Part shown: in pieces, positions 46,666 to 56,122 of the stretch | Position numbering within the stretch: position 1 is the first letter of the stretch | Layout of the letters: the number at the start of each line of letters is the position of its first letter | DNA from: Costus lasius | Taxonomy: Eukaryota > Streptophyta > Magnoliopsida > Zingiberales > Costaceae | Length of the DNA: 64,000 bases | Direction of reading: 5' to 3' | Assembly (NCBI GenBank): GCA_027563935.2 | Contig: CM050450.1 | Location: forward strand, 29,065,439-29,129,438 | The notes under the pieces: model-generated | Told to the model about the DNA's origin: nothing | Databases searched by the model: none | Seen by the model: the letters and a program-made list of their open reading frames with translations, nothing else | Program-made: the position numbers and the translations under genes

Positions 46666-48622
46666 TGTTGGTGTATATGCCCTAGGACCTAATTTTGGTC
46701 AACTTATGTACTACTTGACATTGATATTTATATATCATTCTGGCATTGTCGTTATCATTTTTTGACTACACCTACGATTGTGTACTTACATGATAATGTC
46801 CCTGGAGACAGATTGGATCTGTGCTCAAATAAATGTCCCCAGTCGATGTACTTGAGTGGATATGGGACAGCTCTGGTACTTGAGAGACTGGTATGTGGGC
46901 TGGTTAGGCACGTGGTGCTAACGCAGACACATGGGTATATCATTCGGGGATATACTGGATAGACCCGCTATGAGGCTATGACTTGGTGTCATGAATTATC
47001 CTCATAAGTGACAGGAGATGCATTGATCCCTTGACTTGAGGTCATTAATCATTCTATATGATTAGGGACTTACTTTGATACAACCTAACACCTTGCCGTA
47101 GCTGGGAGGTCATAACGGTTGTTATTGAGTATGTCGCGACCCATATGAGAAGATCAATGGACAGACATAGGATTTGCCCCTTCCCTAGGGAAGTATGATA
47201 TCCATGGAGCTCCTTTATGGTTCTATGACTGAGAGTGTATGGCCATACCCAGGTGAGAACCTGTTTTAGTCATAGCCATGTGATTGGATGAAAACAAGTG
47301 GTGACACACTTGTCCAATCGGATATCAGTTCGGCAAAGAGACTGTAATGCATCTGTACCTAGTTGCGATGATGGGGATGTCGATGTCGATATCCATTCCA
47401 ATGACCTGGGTAGCAGCGATGCACTGCTAGGTGCCACTCACTGCTTGTGATGACCTCTGGTCAGCATTGCCAGCGTCAGAGGAACCTACAGGGTCGCACA
47501 CCTTGATACTTTAATTCTCGTATTGATCGGGAAGCCTTATGATCGAGTTATTGGATAACTCGGATCTAATTGGGAGATTTCATCAGCGCCAATGGGCCTG
47601 ATGAGATGAAAGAATGTTATTGGAGCCAAACTTCATTTTTGGCAGGTTGACCCGTATTTGACCATGGTTGGTCACATTTGGATTAGGGTTGCATTGGATT
47701 GGATCCAATTGCTTAATCAACCCATGTAATGAAGTTTGGGCTAGCTCATGATCCAATGAGGCCCAATGACAAGTTCTCATGAAGAGATGAGAGGCTAAAA
47801 GGGTACAATGGGGAGAAACATGAACCATTAAGCGCCTAGGGGCATAATGGGGTCATGTTGGCGCCTTTGCTTCATTATGGAAGTAAAGGGCGCCTCCCCT
47901 CTCTTCCTAGGATGGAATGCATGCCTCTATGGCATTGCTTGGGGCGCATGGCAAGGCCTTGGCGCACAAGGAAAGGCGTGGGGAACAAAAGGAAAGGTTG
48001 AATGAGAATTATGGAAATGTCTTGGAGACTTTCCTTGTCTCAAACCACCTCATCCTAGCCCTACACTTGTCATGATCCTAGCCATAACCCTATCCGCCTC
48101 TTGCCCTATAAATGTGACCCTAGTCACCCCCTCTTGTAAGTGATCAATCCTTGAAGGCGTGAACACAAGAAGAGGGGCGAGTGATTGGAGCAAGGGCGCA
48201 TCTTCCTTCTGCCATAACCGCAAGCCTCTTCCTCCTTTCCTCTTGGCGCAAGGAGATCTAGGGCTTGGCGGCTTGGGTAGTTTTCCCTCTTCACTTGGCG
48301 CATCTTTTCTCTAGGTGGCGCAAGAGAAGTAAAACATCTCCCTAAGGCTTGGATCTTCTTCCCGAGGCTAGCACCGGGCGTGGAAGAAGAGAACTCAAGA
48401 GATCCGTGTGTGTGAGACTGCAGAGGGCGCACACTTGGACGCCTACATCGACATCACTCCACATTGCTCTTAAGGTATTTCCTAACTCATCGTGTCGACT
48501 CCCTTGCTTGCGATCTTCACTGGGTTTTTGGGACTGGCCTGTTTCGGGGACATTCTTCCGCTGCGAAAAATGTATGTCTATAACTCTGAAAAATTGTAAA
48601 ATATCCCCGGGGTTTCCCAACA
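46666..48622 (+). repeat. 5' LTR of a family B copia element
   Basis: TGTTGGTGTATATGCCC to TTTCCCAACA, 1957 bp, followed by an initiator-Met primer site. Shares the GTATGGCCATAC dyad (47237-47248) and the block TGCTAGGTGCCACTCACT...GGGTCGCACA with family A, so the two families have related LTRs. A TGACC/GGTCA hairpin occupies the position of the family A GATAAC hairpin (about 47450-47463). An 8-bp stem, CTTCTTCC/GGAAGAAG (48355-48389), presents GCTAGCAC in its loop. Left flank attct (46661-46665). Confidence 0.9.
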
Positions 48623-48713
48623 GTGGTATCAGAGGGACTTGCAAGACTCGAACGATGTTTTATGCTTTTCTTCCATGCTCACATGCCATATCTCTATTTT
48701 CGTAAATAGCATG
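48623..48713 (+). other. Family B primer binding site and leader start
   Basis: TGGTATCAGAG starts at 48625, two bases after the LTR end: the initiator-Met primer site. About 75 bases of leader follow before E6 interrupts at 48713/48714 (target gcatg, 48709-48713). The leader resumes after 57837. Confidence 0.85.
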
Positions 48714-50423
48714 TGTTGGGGTATGCCCTTAAGGCTAATGTTTGAGGCCTTGGGATTGTATCAGTATCATGTAATAAACTCTTATGTTTATAAAGGCATG
48801 GTTGTTATTCAGTTTGTTACCTTGTCTGCTGTAATAAGTGTACTTCTGAATAATGTCTCAAAGCTGTTCAGCTGGGCTGACATGCTGTAAAGTCCTTAGT
48901 CGAAATATCTTGGTGAACATGAGACAACCTTGATATGATTGAGACTAATATGTGTTCTAATCTTATAGGATGCTTCGAGCATGGAATAAGATGTAGACTC
49001 ATGGGTACATTGGATGTACTGGACAGACCCTACTAGGATATTCAATTGTTTGTCACAATGTGAATAATCCTTGTTTGCATCAAGTGGCACATGTCCTCTG
49101 ACTTGAAATCACTTGTGTTTCTAAATGATGATTGTCATTGTTTTGAGGTTGTTCAATATCATTTGAAACATAATGGTTATAGACTATCTTGGATAATGAT
49201 CATGAGTCAGGTTAGGGCACTAGTGATACATACAGGATTGCCGTCTCCTTGTTTAAGGAGTGTGATGTTCTAAAGGGGCCCCCCTTGAATGAGATGATTG
49301 AGAAAGTGTATGGTCATACCCAGGTGACAGTGTTCATCTGATCTAATCATGCTCGTAATATTGGAGTTACAAGCTTGACTTGCTTGTCCAATAAGAACAT
49401 CCAGTGGCAAAGGATATATGCATGCCTTGTGAAGTTGATTCACACTTATGCTATGGTTTGGGTGTAGTCTTGGAAGACTCTTTCCTTTATATCGGGAGAC
49501 AGTGATGTGTTGCTAGATACCCCTCACTGATCGTGATAACGAAAGTTATCGTTACCGACATTTAAAGGAAACCCTCAGGGTCGCACAATTTGATGATATG
49601 GCTTACTTGAGTCAGATCGTGTGGACTGAATTATTTGGGTTCAGTTTAAAGGGATTATAAGCTCTGATTATAAGTGAGATCTGGTCTAATCATGTTTGAT
49701 TGATTAGGGCTTGAGATCGGTAAGCTTTGATCGAGAGAGTTGATGCTAGATCGGTGAGATCAGAAGCATCAGGAGATGAACGGTTGGATTTGGAGCCTTA
49801 GGGTTTAACGGTGATCTAAACCAATGCTTGGGTTAATTGATCTTTGAACCAAAATTGAAATGCATTCGATTTGCTTGAACCGGTTCACATGTGTGAACGC
49901 TTGGTTCATTGGTTGAAAGCGTTTTCTTTGATCGGTTATGAGATCATGGCGCATGATTTCCATTTATGGAAAGTCATGAAGGCCTCAACGCCTTAACGCC
50001 CAAAACGCCTCTACACCTCAACGTCAAGGCGTTCGCTTGGTGGTGAACGCACATACTCTCGTGGATTGAGGTAGTTGACGAAGAGGAGGTCTCGGTGAAG
50101 GCACCAAGCGATCTCATCCCTTCCATACGTCAAGGACACCTTGGGCACTTGCTAGCACAAGGAACGCCAAAGGAAGTAGGCGGCATCTTCTTGTGTGCGT
50201 CAACTTTGGAGAAGGTTCATTTGCGCCTTTGCTTCCAAGGCTCCATCAAACCGATGGCTATGGTATGAGATCTTCTTTCGATCTTTACAACGTCTTAAGG
50301 TTGATCATATGAACATATATTCATGCGATCTTGATAAAACCCTAATTCCGCTGCCAAAAGAATTTACATGCGCCCCCTTTAGGGTTTGATCTGCTTGCGC
50401 TCCCCCTCGAAGGGGACCCTTCA
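48714..50423 (+). repeat. E6 5' LTR
   Basis: 1710 bp, TGTTGGGGTATGCCC to GGGGACCCTTCA. GATAAC-GAAA-GTTATC hairpin at 49535-49550, CTAGCA-loop hairpin at 50148-50161 (4-bp stem). The dyad here has one change (GTATGGTCATAC near 49309). A TATAAA at 48789-48794 is only about 75 bp into the LTR; it is a possible but unsupported promoter element. Confidence 0.94.
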
Positions 50424-50425
50424 AT

Positions 50426-50438
50426 TGGTATCAGAGGC
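50426..50438 (+). other. E6 primer binding site (initiator Met tRNA)
   Basis: TGGTATCAGAGGC, two bases after the LTR end, complementary to the initiator-Met tRNA 3' end (11 of the first 12 positions match). Confidence 0.88.
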
Positions 50439-51288
50439 ACGGTTCTGTATATGCTCATTTGATTGCCTTTATGTGATCCTTGTTTGCGTTTGCTATGCTT
50501 AGATCTAATCACATGCCGCAAAACTACATGCTAGTTTTATTTAGATGTATGCGCATGTTTGTTGGCGCTTGTTTTGACAAATCAAAATATCATGTGCGCG
50601 CCTCATCTAGACCTAAGGCCCTACATTAAACCCTTAGATGGGTTGATGGGGTTGAAAGCATCTTCTAGGTTGGATCAAAATAGTCTGATCAGACCATCTG
50701 ACAGCCTAGATGGGTTGACCAGATAGCACCTGTGCGCAAGCATGAGGTGGCTATAGGTCGACTGCATCAAGGGCGTGTAGCGTGGTCTGGTTGAGATGGC
50801 TACTGAACACACATGAGTTAGGCCCGGGGTCACACCTGCTTGCCGACACTCATGAGGGTTGTTCAGCCCTTTGCGCATGCATGGTTGACCATTAGGTCAA
50901 CTCAAGTCAGTTAGGACTTGGTGCATGCAAGGGCAGTCGATCTGACTAGATGGATGAGTGGATCCCTATCAATGAACCATTGTAAGGTTGTAAGGGCACA
51001 TAAGAAAATTAAAATTGATGCCAATGGGGTTTTCAAAAATTTTATTTTCTTTTGGATCACATGTTGATTGTAAGCATATGTTTGTTTATTTAATCTTATG
51101 TGGGCTGCCCGTGTTAATGTGTGCTGTGCTGGGGCCTGCGTGCCTGGTTAATTGTAAATTTAATATTATTGTGATCTGTGCATCACTGTTATTTAATTTA
51201 TAATGTGTAATTGACCTGCGAGTCAATCATGTCTAGATAGATTAAATTGTAAGTTTAATCAGACATGAGCACTAAGCACAGTTGGCAA

Positions 51289-51353
51289 AGGCGCATGCAG
51301 CAGTGGCTTGACTAGGTGGGAGGTCCAGGGTTCGACTCTGGGACCAGGCGCAT
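51289..51353 (+). repeat. tRNA-like (box A / box B) segment between direct repeats in the E6 leader
   Basis: Flanked by aggcgcat (51289-51296 and 51346-51353). Inside, TGGCTTGACTAGG resembles pol III box A and GGTTCGACTCT resembles box B, with a T-arm-like stem CCAGG/TCTGG and CCA at the end. It is too short for a complete tRNA: there is no anticodon arm or 5' acceptor strand. It looks like the head of a tRNA-derived SINE or a processed tRNA fragment captured by the element. E8 has a close copy (62291-62339), E4 a clear one, E3 a decayed one, and E2 none. Confidence 0.55.
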
Positions 51354-52037
51354 TTTTCCTGGTGGGTGCACCTCAGCTGCAAATGGCGCTTAGGCCCTGG
51401 TTTGGGCCAGATGAGCAGCAAAAGCCCCATGAAGAAAAGCAAGTGAAGACTTAAGTTAATTAAGGTCTTACTTAGGCTATGGGCTTTTACCACATAAGAT
51501 CCATGCTTTCTTTTATTGTTTAAATAAGTAGAACAGCATGATTTATTTATCTTCTGCTATCACCATAGGAATTGCATGATAGTGAAGAAGATAAAAGACC
51601 GTTAAAATCCAACGCTAAAATATCAAGCTCGTATGCCTTCTGACGCGAAACCTCACTGTTCTGATTATCGTTGGAGCCGTGTTGTACCCACTCAGTGGGC
51701 ACGTCCATCTATCTTCAGACGGTGTGTGATTTCACCTGCGTGTTACAGAGAAGGGATTTATCGCTTCTCGTTGCTCAGCATAGCACGTGGTGGTCCAGGG
51801 AGTAGGTCGGGTCAGCTTGACCGTGTTGGCTACATATGTGGCGCATATGGTAGCGCATGGAGGCAGCCATCTGTGGGATCAGAGACTGTGTTGTACCAAC
51901 TCAGTTGGCACAGTCTGCTGGATTGCCCAGATGAAGGGGAATCGCACGGGTTGGCGATTGGCTGGGATAGCCTACCAGAGATTAGTGCTTGTACTCTCTG
52001 TGCAACTTATCTCGCCTGAGCGGGACGCGGAGACCAA

Positions 52038-52196
52038 GTATGAAATCTGGATCCCATCTCACTAAAAGAGTTCTACTCTTTCGGGCTGTTTTGCTGGATT
52101 TTTCAGCCAGATAAAATAGTGAGAAAAAGAATCATTCTTAAGTCCTGATTGATTCTTAACATTGATACTGACCTTGCTGTTCTTGCATTGTTGTAG
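52038..52196 (+). other. Predicted leader intron in E6
   Basis: Donor CCAA|GTATGA, branch-point match TACTGAC at 52166-52172 (25 bases from the acceptor), pyrimidine-rich TTGCTGTTCTTGCATTGTTGTAG-type acceptor ending at 52196. 159 bp, AT-richer than its flanks. E8 has a better donor (CCAG|GTATGA). Not proven. Confidence 0.5.
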
Positions 52197-52217
52197 ATAC
52201 CTGCAGCAACGAACACC

Positions 52218-55200
52218 ATGAGCTTCAATGTGCGATCCCTACTGGAAAGGGAGAAGTTTGCTGGGCCAAACTTCTCAGACTGGTTCGGACACCTTAAGAT
52301 CGTTCTTAAGGCTGAGAGGAAACTGTATGTCCTCGAGACGGCTGTGCCGCCTCAACCCGCTGCGAACGCCGCAAGGGCGGTTCGCGATGCCTATGAAAAG
52401 CACATCAATGATAGCATTGATGTCGCTTGCCTGATGCTAGAGTCTATGACGCCACCGCTGCAGCGTCAGCATGAGGATATGTCGGCTATAGAAATTATAG
52501 CGAACCTCAAGATGCTGTATGCTGCACAGGCGAGGACAGAACACTATAATCTGACAAAGCCTTTCTTTCAGAGCAAACTGGCTGAAGGGAGCCCAGTGGG
52601 AGCTCACATGCTCAAGATGATTGGGCACAAGGAGGCTCTAGAGAAACTGGGGCATACCATCAACCAAGAGCTTGCTGTAGATATTATTCTGCAGTCTCTC
52701 CCGCCCTCTTTCGATGCGTTCATTATTAACTTTAATATGAACAAAATCGATTGTACTCCGGCAGAGCTGCTGAATATGCTCTTGACTACTGAGGAGACTC
52801 TGAAGGGAAAGCCTTCAACCTCTGTCTTAATGGTTCCTTCTAGGAACAAGAAGAAGGGGAAGAAGGGCAAAGCCCCTGTCAAGAATTACAGCAAGGCTCT
52901 GAAACAGAAGGTAAAGCGGTCGAAGGACAACAGATGTTTCCACTGTGGCCAGCTGGGTCACTGGAAAAAGGACTGTAAAGCGCTCCAAGGAGATAAGAGA
53001 GGAAGCATCGCTTCTGGCTCAGGTATATACGTGACGGAAGTCATGGTTTCATCTTCTTCTATTTCATGGGTGTTGGACACTGCATGTGGAGTTCACATTT
53101 GTTCAAATGTACAGGAACTCAAGAGAAGAAGACAGGTGGGACAGCATGAGGTGGACCTACGAGTTGGAAACGGGGCACGGGTTGCTGCTGTTGCTGTAGG
53201 GGATTATTACATCTCATTACCATCTGGCATTGTATTAGAATTAAACAATTGTTACTTTGTACCCAGTATTACCAAAAATATTATCTCTATTCCTGCTCTT
53301 GTCAGGAAAGGGTTTTCCTTTGAATGCAAGATTTCAAAGTGTTATCTTACTCTTGATAATATTGTTTATGCTACTGGTTCAATTAACAATGGGTTATTCA
53401 TGTTGGACATGGAATTTTCTATACAAAACATTGATAATAAGAAAGCCAAGTATGCTGATGACAGCACCTTGCTATGGCATAGTCGTTTAGGCCATATTAA
53501 CAAGAAGCGCATTAAGCGGTTGCATGATCATGGACTGCTGGGATCATTCTCCTGTGAGGAGATTGATACATGCAAAGCTTGTTTAATGGGTAAAATGACG
53601 AAGGCTCCTTTTCCCAACAAAGGTCAAAGGGCTTCGGGTTTACTTGACCTTATACACAGTGATGTGTGTGGGCCATTTAGTAAACATGCTAGAGGTGGCT
53701 ATCAGTACTTCATTACCTTTACTGATGATTTCAGTAGATATGGGTATGTCTATCTTATGAGACATAAAAGTGAATCTTTTGACAAGTTCAAAGAGTTCAA
53801 GAATGAAGTACAGAATCAGCTAGGCCGAAATATCAAGGCACTTCGTTCTGATCGAGGTGGAGAATACCTAAGTCGAGAATTTACTGACTATCTGAAGGAG
53901 TGTGGGATTATCTCACAGCTCACTCCACCAGGAACACCCCAATGGAATGGTGTATCCGAGAGGAGAAATAGAACGTTACTTGATATGGTTCGTTCTATGA
54001 TGAGTCAGGCTACTCTTCCATATTCCTTTTGGGGATTTGCATTGGAAACAGCTGCAAAGGTACTAAACCGAGTGCCATCCAAGGCCGTTTCAAAGATGCC
54101 ATATGAGTTATGGTATGGGAAACAGCCAAGCTTGACATTTATTAAGATCTGGGGTTGCGAGGCTTATGTCAAAAAGCTCGCCTCTGGGAAACTAGAGAGC
54201 AGATCTGACAAATGTATCTTTGTCGGTTACCCTAAGGAAACTAAGGGTTATTATTTCTTCGATCCCAAAGAGAACAAGGTATTTGTTGCTCGGACGGCCA
54301 TATTTCTTGAGAAGGAGTTTCTTCTGCAAGAGGCCAGTGGGAGAGAAATAAAGCTGGATGAGAATCCAGAGGAAGGACAAAGTAGTCAAGCACAGTTGGA
54401 TGTGCCTGAGCCGGTAGAACAGGTTATTGAACAATCTGAGGCTCAGATATCACGGGAACCGCGTAGATCGGGAAGGATCCGTCGACAGCCTGAGCGCTAT
54501 GACGGAGTCTACATCATTGATAATGATGAACCCCTCACTTATGCGGATGCGGTCAGTGGACCGGAGTCAGCTAGATGGCTTGAAGCTATGCGAGCCGAGA
54601 TGGACTCCATGTCAGATAACCAAGTCTGGGATTTGGTTGATCCGCCTCCGGGAGTAATCCCTATAGGCTGTAAATGGATCTTCAAGAAGAAGATTGACAT
54701 GGATGGTAACGTGGTTACCTATAAAGGCAGGCTAGTTGCGAAAGGTTTCAAACAAATCTACGGGATAGATTATGATGAAACTTTCTCACCTGTAGCCATG
54801 TTTAAGTCTATTCGGATTCTTTTCGCGATAGCAGCATATTACGATTATGAGATCTGGCAGATGGATGTGAAGACGGCTTTCCTGAATGGAAATCTGGATG
54901 AGGATGTGTATATGTCACAACCTGAAGGTTTCACTAATCCATCAGATCGTCATAAAATATGCAAGTTAAAGAAGTCCATTTATGGACTTAAACAAGCATC
55001 TAGAAGCTGGAATATTCGTTTTGATGAATCAATCTCTGAGTTTGGTTTCATCAAGAACGAAGATGACCCGTGTGTATATAAGAGGTTTAGTGGGAGCGTG
55101 ATTACTTTCCTAGTCCTCTACGTCGATGACATCTTGATCATTGGAAACGATATTCCTGAACTGCATGCTGTTAAAGCATGGTTGGGAAAATGTTTTCAGA

Positions 55201-56102
55201 TGAAAGATCTAGGAGAAGCAGCCTATGTATTAGGTGTGAAGATCTACAGGGATAGATCTAAGGGGCTTCTCGGGCTGTGCCAGAGTACTTACATCGATAA
55301 AGTCCTGGAAAGATTCCATTTAGAGAATTCTAAAAGGGGGTATCTTCCAGTCAGACATGGTCTGAATCTTTCGAAGAGTCAGTGTCCACAAACACAGACT
55401 GAGAAAGATGAAATGGACAATACGCCTTATGCTTCGGCTATTGGGTCCATTATGTATGCGATGTTGTGTACTCGCCCAGACGTCGCTTACGGGTTAAGCG
55501 TAACCAGTCGGTTCCAAAGTAATCCAGGTATGGCGCACTGGATTGCGGTCAAGAACATTTTAAAATATCTGCGGAGGACCAAAGATATGTTCTTGATATA
55601 TGGTGGTCAGGAAGAACTCAGTATTGAAGAATATACTGACGCTTCGTTCCAGTCGGACCAGGATGATTTCCGATCGCAATCAGGCTATGTTTTTAGCTTG
55701 AATGGTGGAGCAGTGGTGTGGAAAAGTTTTAAACAGTCTACTGTTGCTGATTCCACAACAGAAGCCGAGTATGTTGCAGCCTCGGAAGCATCCAAGGAGG
55801 CAGTGTGGATTCGTAAGTTCGTTCAGGAACTTGGTGTCGTTCCTTCGAGTGCAGATCCTTTGGTTATCTTCTGTGATAACACTGGAGCAATTGCACAAGC
55901 AAAGGAACCACGGTCGCACCAGAAGTCCAAGCACATACAAAGACGGTTTCACTTGATCCGGGAGATCATTGATCGTGGCGAGATCAAAATCTGCAAGGTA
56001 CATACAGATGACAATCTAGCTGACCCGCTTACCAAGCCTCTGGCGCAGCAGAAGCATGAGAAGCACTGTAATAATATGGGTTTGAGATTTCTCAACCATT
56101 AG
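52218..56102 (+). CDS. Intact copia gag-pol polyprotein of E6
   Basis: 1294 codons from ATGAGC. Gag to about 235, then a Lys-rich stretch and zinc knuckle C240-x2-C243-x4-H248-x4-C253. Protease D287-T-A-C. Integrase HHCC finger H421, H426, C452, C455 and catalytic D482, D545, E581 (36 apart, the DD35E pattern). RT region from about 780 with MDVKTAFLNG (D883) and YVDD 968-971. RNase H acidic residues near D1141, E1182 and D1220, ending LRFLNH. All expected domains are in copia order and complete. Private changes include Gly-to-Glu in EEYTDASF and Arg-to-Gly in AWLGKC, outside the catalytic residues. The stop is followed by the purine tract and 3' LTR. The frame appears functional; activity is untested. 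Confidence 0.95.
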   Translation: MSFNVRSLLEREKFAGPNFSDWFGHLKIVLKAERKLYVLETAVPPQPAANAARAVRDAYEKHINDSIDVACLMLESMTPPLQRQHEDMSAIEIIANLKMLYAAQARTEHYNLTKPFFQSKLAEGSPVGAHMLKMIGHKEALEKLGHTINQELAVDIILQSLPPSFDAFIINFNMNKIDCTPAELLNMLLTTEETLKGKPSTSVLMVPSRNKKKGKKGKAPVKNYSKALKQKVKRSKDNRCFHCGQLGHWKKDCKALQGDKRGSIASGSGIYVTEVMVSSSSISWVLDTACGVHICSNVQELKRRRQVGQHEVDLRVGNGARVAAVAVGDYYISLPSGIVLELNNCYFVPSITKNIISIPALVRKGFSFECKISKCYLTLDNIVYATGSINNGLFMLDMEFSIQNIDNKKAKYADDSTLLWHSRLGHINKKRIKRLHDHGLLGSFSCEEIDTCKACLMGKMTKAPFPNKGQRASGLLDLIHSDVCGPFSKHARGGYQYFITFTDDFSRYGYVYLMRHKSESFDKFKEFKNEVQNQLGRNIKALRSDRGGEYLSREFTDYLKECGIISQLTPPGTPQWNGVSERRNRTLLDMVRSMMSQATLPYSFWGFALETAAKVLNRVPSKAVSKMPYELWYGKQPSLTFIKIWGCEAYVKKLASGKLESRSDKCIFVGYPKETKGYYFFDPKENKVFVARTAIFLEKEFLLQEASGREIKLDENPEEGQSSQAQLDVPEPVEQVIEQSEAQISREPRRSGRIRRQPERYDGVYIIDNDEPLTYADAVSGPESARWLEAMRAEMDSMSDNQVWDLVDPPPGVIPIGCKWIFKKKIDMDGNVVTYKGRLVAKGFKQIYGIDYDETFSPVAMFKSIRILFAIAAYYDYEIWQMDVKTAFLNGNLDEDVYMSQPEGFTNPSDRHKICKLKKSIYGLKQASRSWNIRFDESISEFGFIKNEDDPCVYKRFSGSVITFLVLYVDDILIIGNDIPELHAVKAWLGKCFQMKDLGEAAYVLGVKIYRDRSKGLLGLCQSTYIDKVLERFHLENSKRGYLPVRHGLNLSKSQCPQTQTEKDEMDNTPYASAIGSIMYAMLCTRPDVAYGLSVTSRFQSNPGMAHWIAVKNILKYLRRTKDMFLIYGGQEELSIEEYTDASFQSDQDDFRSQSGYVFSLNGGAVVWKSFKQSTVADSTTEAEYVAASEASKEAVWIRKFVQELGVVPSSADPLVIFCDNTGAIAQAKEPRSHQKSKHIQRRFHLIREIIDRGEIKICKVHTDDNLADPLTKPLAQQKHEKHCNNMGLRFLNH

Positions 56103-56107
56103 ATTAA

Positions 56108-56122
56108 GTGCAAGTGGGAGAT
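56108..56122 (+). other. E6 polypurine tract
   Basis: GTGCAAGTGGGAGAT directly before the 3' LTR start at 56123. The same tract occurs in all family A copies here. Confidence 0.82.

Larger units (their letters stand above)
50439..52217 (+). other. E6 untranslated leader
   Basis: About 1.8 kb. Contains a tRNA-like segment (51297-51346) between 8-bp direct repeats, a 128-codon frame at 51633-52019 that is probably not a gene, two stem-loops CCCACTCAGTGGG (51687-51699) and CCAACTCAGTTGG (51896-51908), and a predicted intron (52038-52196) ending 21 bases before the gag ATG. Confidence 0.85.

Noticed and set aside
51297..51346. Possible tRNA gene in the E6 leader
   Set aside because: Only the D-arm-like and T-arm-like parts are present; there is no anticodon arm or 5' acceptor strand, so it is annotated as a tRNA-like repeat.
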